A DNA stretch of 64,000 nt from Siphonodentalium dalli (GCA_032622095.1 CP136065.1:156121577-156185576), one strand, 5' to 3'; shown: positions 45,820 through 58,464, numbered from the stretch's first letter. A program made the numbers and translations. The notes: a model not told the origin generated them from the letters alone.

Positions 45820-46395
45820 ATATGTATGTATGTGTGTATGTATGTATGTATGTATGTATGTATGTATGTATGTATGTATGTATGCGTTATAGACTCGAAA
45901 ACTGTTCGACCGATCCGACTAAAATTTGGTATGTAAGCTTACTTTCATCCCGGGAACAATATGGGCGTTTCCAATTTCACGTGCGACCTTGTCTTTGACC
46001 TCGCTCACATACGTTCATATAGCCATGTTTCTGGACCGACCGAACAATAGTTTTTTTTCTTTCTTCTAATACTTTTCAACGTTGTTCGCTCAGTATTGTT
46101 CAACGTTGTCACTTTGAATTAGTAGATCAATCTCTCATTGTCAATAGTTTTCTCAATAGTTTTTTCTTTCTCCTAATACTTTACGTCGCCTGTTCGCGCG
46201 TGGGCTCCACCCACAACCTGTTTTATATGCCCCGGATGGTAGGACAAAAACGTTGTCTATATATATTGAGGCATTGATTTAGGCAAACATTTCGAACTCG
46301 CTAGGGTATAGAGCGAGTATAGTTGGGCGCGAAGCGCCCGGGATGGTCGAAAAGATATTTTCCTTCACCACAACGAAGTAGGGCACACCAGCTAA
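45820..46395 (+). mobile_element. Degenerate Helitron-like element related to family 1
   Basis: After a (tatg)n tract (about 45822-45883) comes tagactcgaaaactgttcga, then ctttgacctcgctcacat and catgtttctggaccgaccga, which is family 1 in reverse orientation relative to 39736-40452. The block ends cgaagtagggcacaccag, CTAA, T (46392-46396), compatible with CTRR|T. The 5' end is lost in the microsatellite, and the middle (46085-46340) is a diverged second unit with caatagttttttctttctcc. Confidence 0.65.
45822..45883. repeat. (tatg)n microsatellite
   Basis: About 15 tetranucleotide units with one or two substitutions, adjacent to the Helitron-like element, as in the other members of that group. 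Confidence 0.95.
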
Positions 46396-46660
46396 TACTT
46401 TATATATGTGTGAGCGCTTCTCGCTTATAAACTTCCAATCAAGATATGTTCGTTATCTTAATGGTCGAGTATCGGTGTCAATAGAACGCGACAATCCGCA
46501 TTATTATAAGAGAGTAGGCCTATATACGATTGTTTGGCCCGACGATAAAGAGACACTACTATACTAAACCATGGTCCAGCTGGCTGGCGCCGGTTTAAAA
46601 AGTAGATGACGAATGCGTCACTTAGACCATGCGGTTTAATATAAACCCATGTGCAATATG
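46396..46660. repeat. Dispersed repeat shared with 63425-63680
   Basis: Shared blocks in order: 'tttatat(a)tgtgt', 'gcgcttctcgc(t/c)tata', 'cttccaatcaa', 'atgttcgtt', 'gatagaacgcg(g/a)c', 'ggtccag' and 'gatgacgaatgcgtcactta'. Both copies are followed by cggttta-rich sequence. Not coding. Confidence 0.7.
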
Positions 46661-48464
46661 ATAATGGAAACAAGTGCTCCGCACCGATTTCCATCGCAAA
46701 GGTGGCTTTCCGCTGAGGTTTATTAAATTTCTGATGTGGCTTAATGAGAAAGATGTCTGAATCTGGCCGGTGGTGACTTAACATAACATGTAGCTTGTAC
46801 ATACCCTTAATTCATATACCATTGTTTATATAAAAAAGATCATTCACATCCCATCTAAGATAACGGAGATACAGGGATGTGTGTGTGTTTTACACATCAT
46901 AACCATACTTTGAGAAAAAATCAATTGACAATGTATGTTACACATGCATATAGTTCCCTTCACACTGCCCTACGGACATACTAAAGAGCATTCAAACATG
47001 ACATACGATGACCGCGTTACAGAGATCCAAAGTTGACATATATGATTTTTCACGTTTCACATTAAGTCCCTGTTTCGGGAGTCGATCAGATGCTCAACAC
47101 CATGGTTGTTTAACAATTTAATGTTTCAACCTGAGAATATAAAGGACACAAATCAGTCAAGAATATATCAATGCCGAGAACATATATGACAATTAATGTT
47201 AATGAATATTACCACCTCACACGAGTGTGGCTCAAAACGCTCAACACACGAGTGTGGCTCAAAACGCCCACACGTATGCAACCAGTAGACATGCCTGTAC
47301 CACATCACATTAAAATTAACGCACATGGCCACATGCACGCGACATATTAATCAACACCCCACATGCAAATGACATTATACACTCAATGCAAACAATCACA
47401 CAATTTACCACATCACAGGCAAATGAATAAATGTACATTAATATAAACGGAATGTGAACGCATCAAACTAATGGGAAACTATTCGATGCATATGAATCTG
47501 GAAAAAACAGTGAATGTCATAATAAGTTCCTCAAAACCATTTGATATAAGTCTCTGCCATTTGCGATAATGTTTACACAAGCTCCAACACCAACATACTA
47601 TCCAAGCACATGCAGACGAAGTCCGTTCAGTCAGATATGAAAATTCAATGTGCAAGTGTTCCAGATTGTATTGCAATGTCACAAAGAGATATGCACCTGA
47701 ATACACACACATTTGCGGGCACTGATGATATAATAATTATGGAGAGTTGAGCAGTTGAAAAGTTGAAGAGAGAGTTGTTGGATTTGAGACAGCCAGTGGC
47801 GGTCAGAATACGAGCGAAGGATCACAAAGGATATGGTTTGCGCGCGAACACTTTGGCGATTCCGTAAAATTTGGTCTTAAGGAGTAGTGTACATCACTGC
47901 GCGATTATTACAATTTCATTCTGGACATGCATTTCTCAAATAACATGCCTCATATGTTCGCATATGAACGGGTCACTGAACAAAGTGTAACCCGATTCCG
48001 CGCCTTGGGTATAGCAAACTATCAGTACACAGCGCGATACAGTCCAATATATCAACAAGATATAATTGGACGAAACCCGCTGTACGTCAATATCCTTTCC
48101 CTCATAGTAGTTCCTCGGTATACCTTGCAAAAATTATTCAAATCCGAACGAATTGACGGACGGACGGACGGAACCCATGTCTATTCCCCGCCAAATAATG
48201 CTGCAATTTTGACTCTCTTACCAATTTGCGTTTCCATGTGAGGAGAAGAAAAGCGGTGTCTTCATATTAAACACCAAGAGCTATTATAATATTACCTCAA
48301 CCCGACATAGGCTCTCATTGTGGACTGCAGCCTGTACCGGGGCGTGTCGCTAAAACGAGCAAACTATAAATTAAAAAAATATATGAGTTTAAAACGAGCG
48401 CGCCATTTTACAAAGTGCATCGATAAACAATACATATTAAATATTGATTGTTTATCGGTACACA
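46661..48464. other. Mostly unclassified, with a 27 bp duplication and an (acgg)n tail
   Basis: acgagtgtggctcaaaacgc is tandemly repeated twice at 47220-47270. At 48110-48175, tccgaacgaattgacgga leads into (acgg)n, reminiscent of the microsatellite-adjacent tail of pearl-type elements. The 104-codon open stretch there (47927-48241) is not a recognisable protein. Confidence 0.45.
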
Positions 48465-48466
48465 TT

Positions 48467-48994
48467 TTAAAGATACGGGCGGCGTTGGTGGTAGATATGC
48501 TGTTAACATATTCACCTCCGTCAAAAACCGCCATAAACAGAAGGAATAGTAAGATATAGAGAGACTTTGTTCTTATGCCAATCAGAAATATGGCATAAAC
48601 AGTATGTTATTGTAAATTTGTTTCCCTTTTTTATGTAAACAAAAGCAAAAAACGTTACGTTTACTGGCTATTGTTTAGATCCGGATATGGTAAACATAAA
48701 GAGCATTATTCGTTACTGTTTTCCTGATATGCAAATAATAAGGAGCGTTTATATCATTTTTGTGGGATTAACCAATAGAAATGCTCTGTGTTATGTAAAC
48801 AGAAGCACAACTTCTGTAACACGAGCAGGCTCTTGTTTACGTACATCATCGTACGTCTTGAAGACAGTATACTATTTACGCGCTGATTATGTTTGGCATA
48901 TGAACAAAACTCTATATATTTTAATATTCCTTCTGTTGATGGCGATTTGAACAAATATGAATATTTCTGAAAGGAACGCCGCCCGTTCCTTTAA
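48467..48994. mobile_element. TTAA-ended MITE with ~90 bp terminal inverted repeats
   Basis: The left end TTAAAGATACGGGCGGCGTT and the right end (complement) TTAAAGGAACGGGCGGCGTT are followed on both sides by 'acatattca', 'caaa(t/a)(c/a)cgcca' and 'acagaaggaata'. TTAA at both borders (48467-48470 and 48991-48994) fits a TTAA target duplication. 528 bp, no conserved open frame. A partial relative is at 29957. Confidence 0.82.
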
Positions 48995-49889
48995 AGTGGT
49001 GCGATCGTTTTAAACTGACTTATTTTTTAGTTTATATTTTACTCTTTTTAACGACACTCCCTTGTGGACTGCAGGCACGTATCCACATCATGATGAATAA
49101 ACGACCATTTCAATTCCGACTGTTTGACATTGGTTTAAACTCGAGATGACAAATCTGGCCCCGAATTTTGCAATTTCTCGCTATTCGAGCAGCGATACAA
49201 TCTGGTGGCCGTATCTCCCCATTTATAACTGAACAAATTATTAATTTTGAGAATTTAATTTCAAATATCAGATATATAATTCCAACCAAACTATTAAATT
49301 GTTTAACGTCGATGGAAATAACGCATTATTAACACGATATTGAACGGATCTAGTTCACATTTATAAAGCTGGTTCATCTTGGCTAGTGGACAGGGAAGTG
49401 CGATAATGGAATTGACCGAAAGTTGCAAATCTTTGGCGATCATAGGAGAACTTTATTGCATTGGAGGGGATACAAAATTAATGGATTTCCATCGTGGAAA
49501 TCTGTCGAATCCAAGAAGCTCAGTCAGAGATTTGGGACGGACAACTCCCAATCATCAACTTCTGTCACATTCGGAAATCTATCTAATCAGTGTGGAGTCA
49601 TTTTCATTCAAAGTAAAATTATAAAGCTTTAGTACTAACCTGGGTTCGAGTCAATGATTTTTATCAGATTCTGAGTTATATGGCCTTTTAAAACTTAAAT
49701 GGACATGGGTCGTATATATATGAACCTACAACTTATATGACTGCGTATTACGTAATTTGGGTGGAGACATTGCGCATGTTTTACATTTAGTGTTATATGT
49801 AACTTGTCACCCCCGATCCGTTTTAGACATAGAATATATTCAACCATATTTATATAAATGGGCACCTCATCTCTTTCATAGCGGGGTTG
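48995..49889. other. No recognisable gene
   Basis: Overlapping open stretches in two frames at 49379-49632 show no motif. The phrase tgtggactgcag occurs at 48318 and 49063, on both sides of the TTAA-ended element. Confidence 0.35.
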
Positions 49890-50155
49890 ATTAAATATTT
49901 AAGATATGGTGGACAGGGAGACAATCCAGGCAACTTTTCACCCAGTTTGGAGTATATGTGATATACACGATGGGGAATCACATGGTTTCGAGGTTGGTGA
50001 GTACCACGCATTCAAAATGTGATCAAATATTTAAGATATGGTGGACAGGAAGACAATCCAGGCAACTTTGCACCCAGTTGGGAGTACATGTGATATACAC
50101 GGTGGGGAATCACGTGGTTTCGAGGTTGGTGAGTACCACGCATTCAGAATGTGCA
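49890..50155. repeat. 132 bp tandem dimer
   Basis: atttaagatatggtggacag starts at 49897 and 50029; both units continue with caggcaactt, cacccagtt, gtgatatacac and ggtttcgaggttggtgagta. The last ~50 bases recur inverted at 50551-50600 (ctcatcaactcgaaac...gtgattccccaccg), giving a 0.5 kb interval bracketed by inverted repeats. Confidence 0.85.
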
Positions 50156-50289
50156 AACGCACTAAATCATAATATACGAGGAACTGACACAAAACATAGC
50201 AGTTTGACTGTGACGAGCATGCATATGCTGGTTTATTTTTGAAACAAGTTGATACTTAATGGTTCGGAAATACTTAGTGGTTTTCTATA

Positions 50290-50387
50290 ACATTCTGACC
50301 AAAGTTGCCAGTCGGAGGTGTATGGAATATATACACCAGTCCATATATCTTGGAAAATCCTTTGACTGGCAACTTTGGTCAGAATGT
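50290..50387. repeat. Hairpin with 24 bp perfect arms
   Basis: Bases 50290-50313 (acattctgaccaaagttgcc, then agtc) are exactly complementary to 50364-50387. Loop 50 bases. It sits at the middle of the inverted-repeat interval 50100-50600, so it may be the core of a small foldback element. Confidence 0.85.
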
Positions 50388-50600
50388 TAGAGCAACCAAA
50401 TGTGAATTTGGACATACATGTGAATAAGGTATCAGCTTGTTTGAAAGATATTATAGCATCTGCTCGTAGCTGTCAAATACTATGTAATATGTTATATCTT
50501 AGTTTATTACCTTTTTCTGCTTCTGGTCTCGTTTTTAGATCGCCTTGGCCATTTTGAATGCGTGATACTCATCAACTCGAAACAACGTGATTCCCCACCG

Positions 50601-51566
50601 AGATATAGTAATGCAACACTTACCTATTATCCACATTATATTTTATCGTGACGACGTCATTTTCCGCGGGAAAAGTTTTTGCCACCGAAGTTCAAACCTT
50701 TTCCAGATTGAGCACACAGAAGGAGCACTGAATAAAAGGTATCCGAAATTACCCCGTTTTTTTCGACAAACTGATATTTGATGTTTATGCAAAAAGCGTG
50801 GTTTGGGACTGGTTGTTGTCGTTCGCACTGCTTATACTATTACTAAATTACCCCTTATATGGTTAAATTAATTTATGATTACGATAGATAATGCATTACA
50901 GCCATATCACATTAAGTAATTTCTATTTTATTACAAATGATACATTTTGCAACTTTTTAAACAAACTTTATCAATGAAATTACCCCAACTCATGGGGTAA
51001 TTTCGGACAGACTTTACGGGTCGGTATACTGCTAGTATTATTCACTAGCATTCAATATTGCACATCTCTTACATACACATCGGCCACAAATTACAGAAAT
51101 GAAAGGGAAATCATCAGTTGATATGTATATATAGATACTATCTACTAAAAATAAAAAAGTGTCAGAAATTATCCCGTTTTATGGTACATATAAAAGTAAC
51201 CCATGCATACAGTATATTAATATGGTGCTATATGAAAGCTCATGTCCTGATGTGCACCTCACACCGCCCCTTATTTTCTATTAATACACAGAACGATTAT
51301 ATAACACTTGAAGATCTCCGGTCCGTTTTGACACCATAAAACTACCACTGGTAGTTTTTCTTTACCGGAAAATATAATTAAATCCTACATACATGGTAAG
51401 CTGAAAGTTGGCTTAGGAAATTTTGACTAATTTGGTGTGAAATATGACCGTGTATCCTTAACGTTTTAAGAGTGGACTACTACATTTTTGTTGTCCAGTG
51501 TAATTGATATCGACAATGATCTCCTGGCTAAAGTAAATTGGGTGGACGCGATTTATATGCCACTTC
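50601..51566. repeat. Stretch with scattered 'gaaattacccc' motif
   Basis: The motif (c/g)gaaatta(c/t)ccc lies at about 50749, 50843, 50976 and 51163, with its complement ggggtaatttcgga at 50994-51007, forming one hairpin (gaaattacccc-aactcat-ggggtaatttc). No gene recognised. Confidence 0.5.
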
Positions 51567-51907
51567 TACAATCCGATTCGATGGTCCCCGTATCAACAGA
51601 ATCTAACAACAATCGATTAATTACCAACAGATAATGCTAATCACTGTAAACTCTAGTATAAAATTTTCCAAAACGTGTTATATATCAACATTTTGTTCAA
51701 CGCAATTTGGTATCGACAGTATGTTGGTCGAATGTTTGCTGGGCAGCCAAATATTCCAGCTGGTGACAAATAACGGATTTCAAAATATCGATATCTGATA
51801 ACTCTGAGCTTTGATGGGTGGGTTCGTCGACTCGAATGAGATATGTTTTACCCCGAAGCCAAAAAATAGTAATGTAGGAGCGTTAATTCGGATTATGTAT
51901 CTTTAAA
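51567..51907. mobile_element. TTAA-ended MITE, copy 2 of 3 (left end lost)
   Basis: It matches 3915-4335 from aatccgattcgatggt to gattatgtatctttaa. The first ~10 bases of the left end are not recognisable. Its right TTTAA is shared with the hairpin MITE that follows, so the two abut exactly at that site. Confidence 0.78.
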
Positions 51908-52210
51908 GGGGTAATGTACACCAAATCCGGTCATTTATGGGACCATCTCCTTTTATACTCAACAGAATATATGCAACAAATGAATGAATTTGAGTCATGA
52001 TTAGTGCAAAATACACTCATGTGCTCCATAAACGACACAAACAACGTGGTAATTATAATTACCATGTTGGTTGTATCGTTCAAATGGTAAAGGGGTGTAT
52101 TTTGCACTCATTCATGGTTCAAATTCATTCATTTGTTTCATATATTCTGTTGAGTATTAAAGGATATGGTCCCATAAATGGCCGGATTTAGTGTAGAGTA
52201 CACCTTTAAA
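51902..52210. mobile_element. Palindromic hairpin MITE with TTTAAAGG ends, ~309 bp
   Basis: Arms pair along almost their full length: tttaaaggggtaatgtacac at the left and tagagtacacctttaaa at the right; caaatccgg with ccggattta; catttatgggaccat with atggtcccataaatg; caaatgaatgaattt with aattcattcatttg; gtgcaaaatacac with gtgtattttgcac. The centre is near 52060. TTAA at both borders fits a TTAA target. It sits at the right end of the MITE copy at 51567. Confidence 0.88.
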
Positions 52211-52763
52211 CTCAAAGAAAATCACATCGTATTTGCCATGTGCGCACATTAACGGATCGAAAAAATTATCCTTTAATTTGCCGTGATGTAGATAGAGGGG
52301 GGCAATGAAGTGCTATAATGCTCTAATTTGCAATAACAGCAGAACGTCTCGATGTCACGAACGCAACCTTAGATGTGGAAGCATATAATACGAGTGTAAA
52401 ATGGTTGACAAAATGAACGTGACTGCTATAATGTAATTCTGTCCTCAGAGAATGCAAAGTCCTTTGAGTAGACGCTTCCAGCCATTTATTCGATTTGTCT
52501 ATCGGCATAATGATTTTTCATTTGGACGAGTTTGTTGACAGCGAACGTCTACCGACTCATTACATAATGTGCAAGAGCATATACCGCGATCATTTCAAGC
52601 CTTACGCCCGTGACATATGCCAGATCAATGTGATTGGTGTTTCTTGAGCTAGATTACTAAAAACCGCAGGGACACAGGAACCGATAATACTTTATTGTGC
52701 ATCGGATTGTATATGAGCAACATGCACGTGATACAACTTGCCTGCGAACATCGTTGAGCGTCC

Positions 52764-53160
52764 TTAAAGTTACTCAATCCGATCAGACGTTCCCCATAAT
52801 ATCAAGATTCAACAACTGCAAACATTTCTTCAAAATACGCTTTAGTTATCAGAATCGATTAATTGCAACAAAATAATGCTAATCACTGTCAACTATGGTA
52901 TCAAATTTCCCAAAAAACGTGTTATTTATCAACATTTTTTTCAGCGAAATATGGCCGTATATTGTCCGAGACCGCCAGTTTGACGACGTTTTTCTGGGCC
53001 ACAAATAATTGAACATCTCGAGAAATAACAAACTTCAAGAAATCGATATCTGACCACTCTGAGCTTTGATGGGTGGGTTCCTCGACTTGAATCAAATATG
53101 TTTTACCCCCGAAGCCAAAGAAATAGTAATTTTGGAGCGTTAATTCGGAGAATGCATCTA
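52764..53160. mobile_element. TTAA-ended MITE, copy 3 of 3
   Basis: It starts ttaaagttactcaatccgat and ends ttcggagaatgcatcta; the right TTAA is degraded to TACA. The internal blocks are the same as in 3901-4335. The 101-codon minus-strand open stretch over it (52922-53227) is not shared by the other copies. Confidence 0.78.
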
Positions 53161-54308
53161 CAAGTTCAAGACGTTGTATTTTGAACTCCCGAGGACGTGT
53201 TATTATTTTCTTTTGGTGACACCGCAAGAGTGTTTGATTCTTTTACTGTTCGCTGACGTTATATAACAATGCTAACACAATTCAACATCAAACATATAAC
53301 AGTAGAATTGATAATATAGTTGCGCCTCGAGATCATTATCTTTTTAATTCCATACCCTGTATTTTTGACTGAAATAAATATTCAATATTTCTTCAAATAC
53401 TACTTTCGTTTTGAATATTTTGGGCAGGAGTAACGTTCAACTATAACAGAAGCGAAATTTCTGGTGGGGACGCCGATAAATGAAATTAAATAACATTTCT
53501 TCCATTGTTCGAATATAAATTGGTAGATGTGCGGTTCTGTGCGACACTTTTCTCATAACAACATTTGACTCTGATAACACTTGAATATAATTACGTTGAC
53601 ATACGCTCCATGTTGTTGTGATATTCGGCATCGTAGGAAAAAAAACACACCGAGAATGGGACGTATAACTACTGAGAAAGGGCGTGTAACACTACCGAGT
53701 TTGGGACCGTAGCGCATTAAAATGATTGCAGCGCGTGTGGACATGTCCTCCCCAATCAAGCACCCACTAACTGCGTTATTGTATGCATGAAGCGCAAAAT
53801 GTTCTGTTCTTCCCAACTGGGTAAATAGGTCCCATATCGATACCGCGGCACTACTCGGGTAATTTAATTGGGTTCGTTTCGCTGATCAGAGCAAAACTAA
53901 ATAATCAGAAGCTCGCGTGTACGGTGGTTGGTGCACGATCCTCCATTGAAGAGGGTAATAAAATCTGTGCCCGGCGTGACGACAACCATTAGCTTTAAGT
54001 AGCCTCGGTCCCCAGAGTTTTCCGTCCAATCCGGAAGAAATATTTCAACGGTATAATCGCTGTTGACGACCAGCCAATAGCTCTATAGCGACACGCATCG
54101 GTTATATATTAGACGCGTTATAATGGACCAGACTCGTTATCTCTCATTTAAATGTAAGGCTTAACCCTTTTGCAATAATTGCTTTCTCCCAACCAGTTAT
54201 AAAAGTATACATTGGAAAGGTCTATCATCCATTTTGGAGTTATGTTCAGGTAATATAAGCAGACCACAGCATGGGAACAGATACTACACGTGCAGCAGGA
54301 TTCAACTT
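53161..54308. other. No recognisable gene
   Basis: Open stretches at 53437-53631 and 53553-53816 (minus) overlap in different frames and show no motif. No repeats were noticed. Confidence 0.35.
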
Positions 54309-54376
54309 CATTGGTGGGAAATGTTCACATAAAAAGTTGAACGTTTGTTGAACTTTTTATATGAACATTTCCTAAT
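54309..54376. repeat. Small hairpin, ~30 bp arms
   Basis: aaatgttcacataaaaagtt continuing to gaac is mirrored by gttgaactttttatatgaac and attt, with a 4 base loop (gttt) and one mismatch; pairing extends loosely through cattggtgg / cctaatgg. Confidence 0.85.
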
Positions 54377-54572
54377 GGAACTACATGTACTCTTGCATAT
54401 GTAGTTAGCATAAAACGGATTAAGTTCGAAGTTGAAATCGTCACTTTGATTTTCGGCCACGCTAACGACCCTTGATATACGACCGACACAGCTTGGCTTA
54501 GAGGCTAACGGCTGAATAAATCGTGCCCGAATTAATTCGCACATACATGTGTTCTTACGAATATTTCCTTTA

Positions 54573-54600
54573 AAAGATAAGATAAGATAAGATAAGATTT
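54573..54600 (-). repeat. (gataa)n tail of the retrotransposon
   Basis: Five gataa units on the plus strand read as a (ttatc)n 3' tail on the minus strand, directly downstream of the ORF2 remnants. A short-repeat tail instead of poly(A) is found in several non-LTR clades. Confidence 0.85.
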
Positions 54601-54699
54601 AATGCAAAATACACCCAATGGGCAGTTGCACATATAATAAATACAACATATATCAACATAAGGAATAATTTAACATGAGTAATCACATTACGATATGCA

Positions 54700-57371
54700 T
54701 ATACGTTCTCGTGAATTTACTGTCATAAAATCTCAGGTATACATGCTTTTGTTAGATATATGTATATTGCCCCGAATGGCGAAGAAAGACCGGATCATGT
54801 CGCATATAACGTTAACGGTTGCAATTTGTTCATTCTGCATAATAAATCTGTACTTCTCATAATTTGTCATTTCTAAAAATGAGGGCACGTTGCAATTATG
54901 TCCTTTACATAAGTTTCGCGAATACTTTCGTAGGCCTGACATTCTAAGATGAAATGATATTCTGACTCAATTTGTTTTTAATTACACGCAGAACACAATC
55001 TTTCTCTCACATGTTTTGGTGGCTGTTTGTGTCTCCCTTTTTCGATTTCCAGTCGATGATTACTGATTCTCAATCTTGTGAATAGAATTCTCGCTTTGAC
55101 AGATCGCGCATTGACAATGTATGGTTAAATTTCATACTTTGAATTGAATAATCTATACGTTCGTATTTTATTTCCACTGATCGTTTTCTTTTCGGCATGA
55201 TTTACATTATAGAATCGCATCAAATTTATATGTTCATATTTCAGTTTATCCACCAAGGCGCGCTCTTGTATCCCTTGGAATCTCCGGCGGTCAGAAATAT
55301 CGACGCCGTATTTTCCATATATATAATTCAATGCATAATGAAATAGAAGGGTCTCTAAGTGATTCGATGTATGCATCATGTACCAAGCACCCACTTGAAA
55401 GGTTCAACATTTTTTCATATATCTAAATTGTTGAGTAATCGCATCATGAATAACTGGGAATCTGCCCAATTATGCGCGGACGGCATGATTAGTAGCATTT
55501 CGGTTAACACCTAATGTTATTTTGCAAAACCTCAGATGGACTTGTTCGCTTGGTATTGTATCTGAGTGAAGCATATTTGTTTCTCCTGCCCATATCTCAC
55601 ATCCGTATAACATTATCGGTTTTATTAATTTGTCGAACAATTTGCATTTAGTTGGAATAGAAAGCTTCATCGTTGAAGGAACAGACTGGTTTAAAAAGAA
55701 CATTGCTTTCGTGGCTTTCCCGCTTGTATGTTCTTGTGATTTTGCCATTCTATATACCAGTCGATGTGAATTTGCATGGTCCCCAGATATGGATACTCTG
55801 AAACTAATTCAAGCGATTTCGCATTTATATTGAAACTTGGTTCACGTTTAGTTCTCTTTGACCTAAAAACAACACATTTTGATTTACTTGCATTAACCAC
55901 GAGACCATTGTATTGGGTATATTTCTCTAACTTTTCAAGACAATTCTGTAGACCTTGTTCAGTATCTGACAACAACACTAAATCGTCGGCAAATAAAACA
56001 TGACTGAGCGGACGATTATTAAGGAATATTGGATCGCAGCAGATCGATACACCAAGTGAACATTTGATGTCATCAATGAATATTTTGAACAACGTATAGG
56101 CGACAATGAGCATCCTTGTTTAACCCCAATCGTGGACAGATGCGTGGTCCAATTCCTGCACTCGTCTTTACTTGAATATAACTGGATTGATACGTGGACT
56201 GTATTATTTGATTGATTTTACACTTTAAACCATTGCTATGCAACTTTTGAAACATCAACGACCTATCTATACTGAATCGAAAGCCTTTTGAAAATCGATA
56301 AAAGCAGCATAAATTGGCTTCTTCTTCTGTTTATATTAATTTATACAAGTCTTTAAAACATAAGCGCCGTCAATCGTACTCCGATTCTTTCTAAAACCAA
56401 ACTGATTGTCACTGATGAGACCATGTCTTTCTAAATAGTCGTGTATTCGGTTATTTATAACTTTGTTGAAAAGTTTCCCTATATATATAGACCATTACTG
56501 AGCTCAATTTGTCGATAGTTATTTGGGTCCTGCCTATATCCTTTTTGTTATAAAGCCTCTTAATGATTGACACATTCCAGCTCTCTGGAGAATGACCAGA
56601 GTTTAATACCTGGTTAAATAATTTTACTACTTCGTCTATTGTCGCGGGAACAACAATTTTAAGCAATTAATTCGAGAAATGTCCATATCCAGGTGATTTT
56701 CTGTTTTAAAGTAGTTTAACGCATTGAATTATTTCACTGGCTTCGATATCACTTTAATCCATTTTTGTTGTTGTGGAATTCGAATATATTTTCTTATTTG
56801 CATAAACATTATCTAGGCAGAGTATCTTTTTGAAAAAGTCCACACTTTCTTCTGGATGCAAGTAATATGTTTCATCACGTTTATTTCTAAATTCTTTTTA
56901 TCATGTATAGTGATTCTGCTAACCCCTGGAAGTACATTTTTGTATTTGTTCTTTGTGTCTTTCTTATATGCTTTTTTGGATGAGAAAAAATTACTCCTAT
57001 ATAACTGTTGCATCGGTTGGGTTTTGCTTAATTTCATGACACGCGTTTGTCATTTCATGTTTTAATTGCTTGCATCGCTCATCAAACCATTTCCTTTTCT
57101 TTTGCTGTCGTTTAAACTTATTATTTTTAATTTGGGCAACTTTAGTGTTGATAGATGTTAAAATATTTTCATAATCCCGAATTGCACATTCTGTTCCGTT
57201 GAGATTATGTTCATAATTAGTCAATCTGAATGGTAAGAGTAGCTTTTTAATATCGCGATCATTAATCGCTTCTGAAGCTTTTGAATTGCTGTCTGAGATC
57301 CATTTAATGGCAACTTCCGGTTCGCTATATTTATATTTGAATTGACATGTATCTAATGTATTCAATTTTCA
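54700..57371 (-). pseudogene. ORF2 reverse transcriptase and C-terminal domain
   Basis: The motifs appear in order across several frames: NSGHSPESWNVSIIKRLYNK (about 56620-56560), ISDNQFGFRKNRSTIDGAYV (about 56420-56360), IYAAFIDFQKAFD (palm motif A, about 56320-56280), GVKQGCSLSP (motif B, near 56125), LFKIFIDDI, and LFADDLVLLSD (motif C, about 56000-55965; the catalytic aspartates are present). Further on come VNASKSKCVVFRSK, IKPIMLYGCEIWAGE (about 55610-55565), and the C-terminal RISNHRLEIEKGRH, RLCSAC, ESEYHFILEC zinc knuckle (55080-54935). This enzyme would copy element RNA at a nicked target. Frameshifts separate nearly every block, for example between SLSP and LFKIF, and stops interrupt others. 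Confidence 0.9.
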
Positions 57372-58175
57372 TTTGAGCTTAATATGCATTGTTAATTGGC
57401 AATGGTCAGAGTATTCATTAAGTTGCTTCACGCAAAAGTAACTTACATCGGACAGATATCTTTCAGATACGAGAATATAATCTACTAAACTTGTCCCGCT
57501 ATAATGCATGGTAAGAGGTGTAGGTTCCCCGAAGAATCATCAGATTTACGACCATTAAGTATTCTAATTGAAGTGTATTTACATAACATGAGAAGTTGAA
57601 TGCCAATGGAGTTTACATGTCGGTCTAAACTGTTTCTGTCTTTAACAGAATCCAAAACATAACTATCCGGAAGAGAAATATATTTATCATCATCTTGCTC
57701 GACATAATCCGGTCTCCCACCTGTTCGAGAGTTAAAATCTCCGCCCATGATTATTACTGATCTATTGCCATATTTTCGAAGTTCTATTTCGACATCTCGA
57801 AAAATCAAGTCAATACTTTTTCGCTTATTCCAGTAAGTCGATGATTGGGGCGGAATATAAATTGAAACAAAGACAACGCTGCAATTTTGATGGAAAATTT
57901 CGCCTTCAAATTCGACAAACAGTGCAACATCTTCAATATGAGTTACAGTTTTAACCGATCTTCCATATTTTGTCCGATAGTAGAATGCGATTCCACCTCT
58001 CTCATTTTCTTGAGCACTTCTACATTAGTCATTACAAGTATAGCCAGGTAAATTAATTTGTGTCGGATCGTTGTTCCAGGTCTCAGATATAGTTATGAAA
58101 TCGTCACGTTCTATAATTAGTCTACGGAATCGGCATCCTCGATTTTATTTACAAGCCCTTTGTGCATTCCATGTT
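57372..58175 (-). pseudogene. ORF2 apurinic-type endonuclease domain
   Basis: The translation shows LIIERDDFITISETWNNDPT with the metal-binding Glu of ETW, then INLPGYT, RGGIAFYYRTKYG, VFVSIYIPPQSSTYWNKRKS, MGGDFNSRTGG (catalytic Asp and Asn), LPDSYVLDSVKDRNSLDRHV, IRILNGRKSDDSSGN, GTSLVDYILVSERYLSDVSY, and EYSDHCQL with the terminal Ser-Asp-His triad. This is the exonuclease-endonuclease-phosphatase fold that nicks target DNA. A stop follows NRAC/K near 58148, another lies in the GYTCND linker near 58028, and the frame changes near 57510. All catalytic residues that I can identify are still present, so decay is by frameshift and stop. Its 3' end runs into the reverse-transcriptase part, after a stop at 57372. 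Confidence 0.9.
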
Positions 58176-58464
58176 GTGTAACATAACGTTACATCTTTGG
58201 ATTGATTTGAATATGTCATTAATTTAAAGATTTTTGACAAATAGGAAATATGTATGAACCGGGGGATAGGAGATAATGCGCAGTCATTATTAAACGTTAT
58301 ACGTACTTTCTCTGTCAAAAACGTGCATACATCTGTATTGTATACGGTGAAATGTCATTTCACTTTTTATAACGGAAGCTGAAATAAAAAGTTATTTGTT
58401 GAATAATGCATATCTGAGCATATATAATATTAATATAAACGGAATAATTTGTGCATAAATTAAT

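Noticed and set aside
47927-48241. 104-codon plus-strand frame near an (acgg)n tract
   Set aside because: It resembles the tail of a microsatellite-associated repeat, and the antisense strand is open as well.
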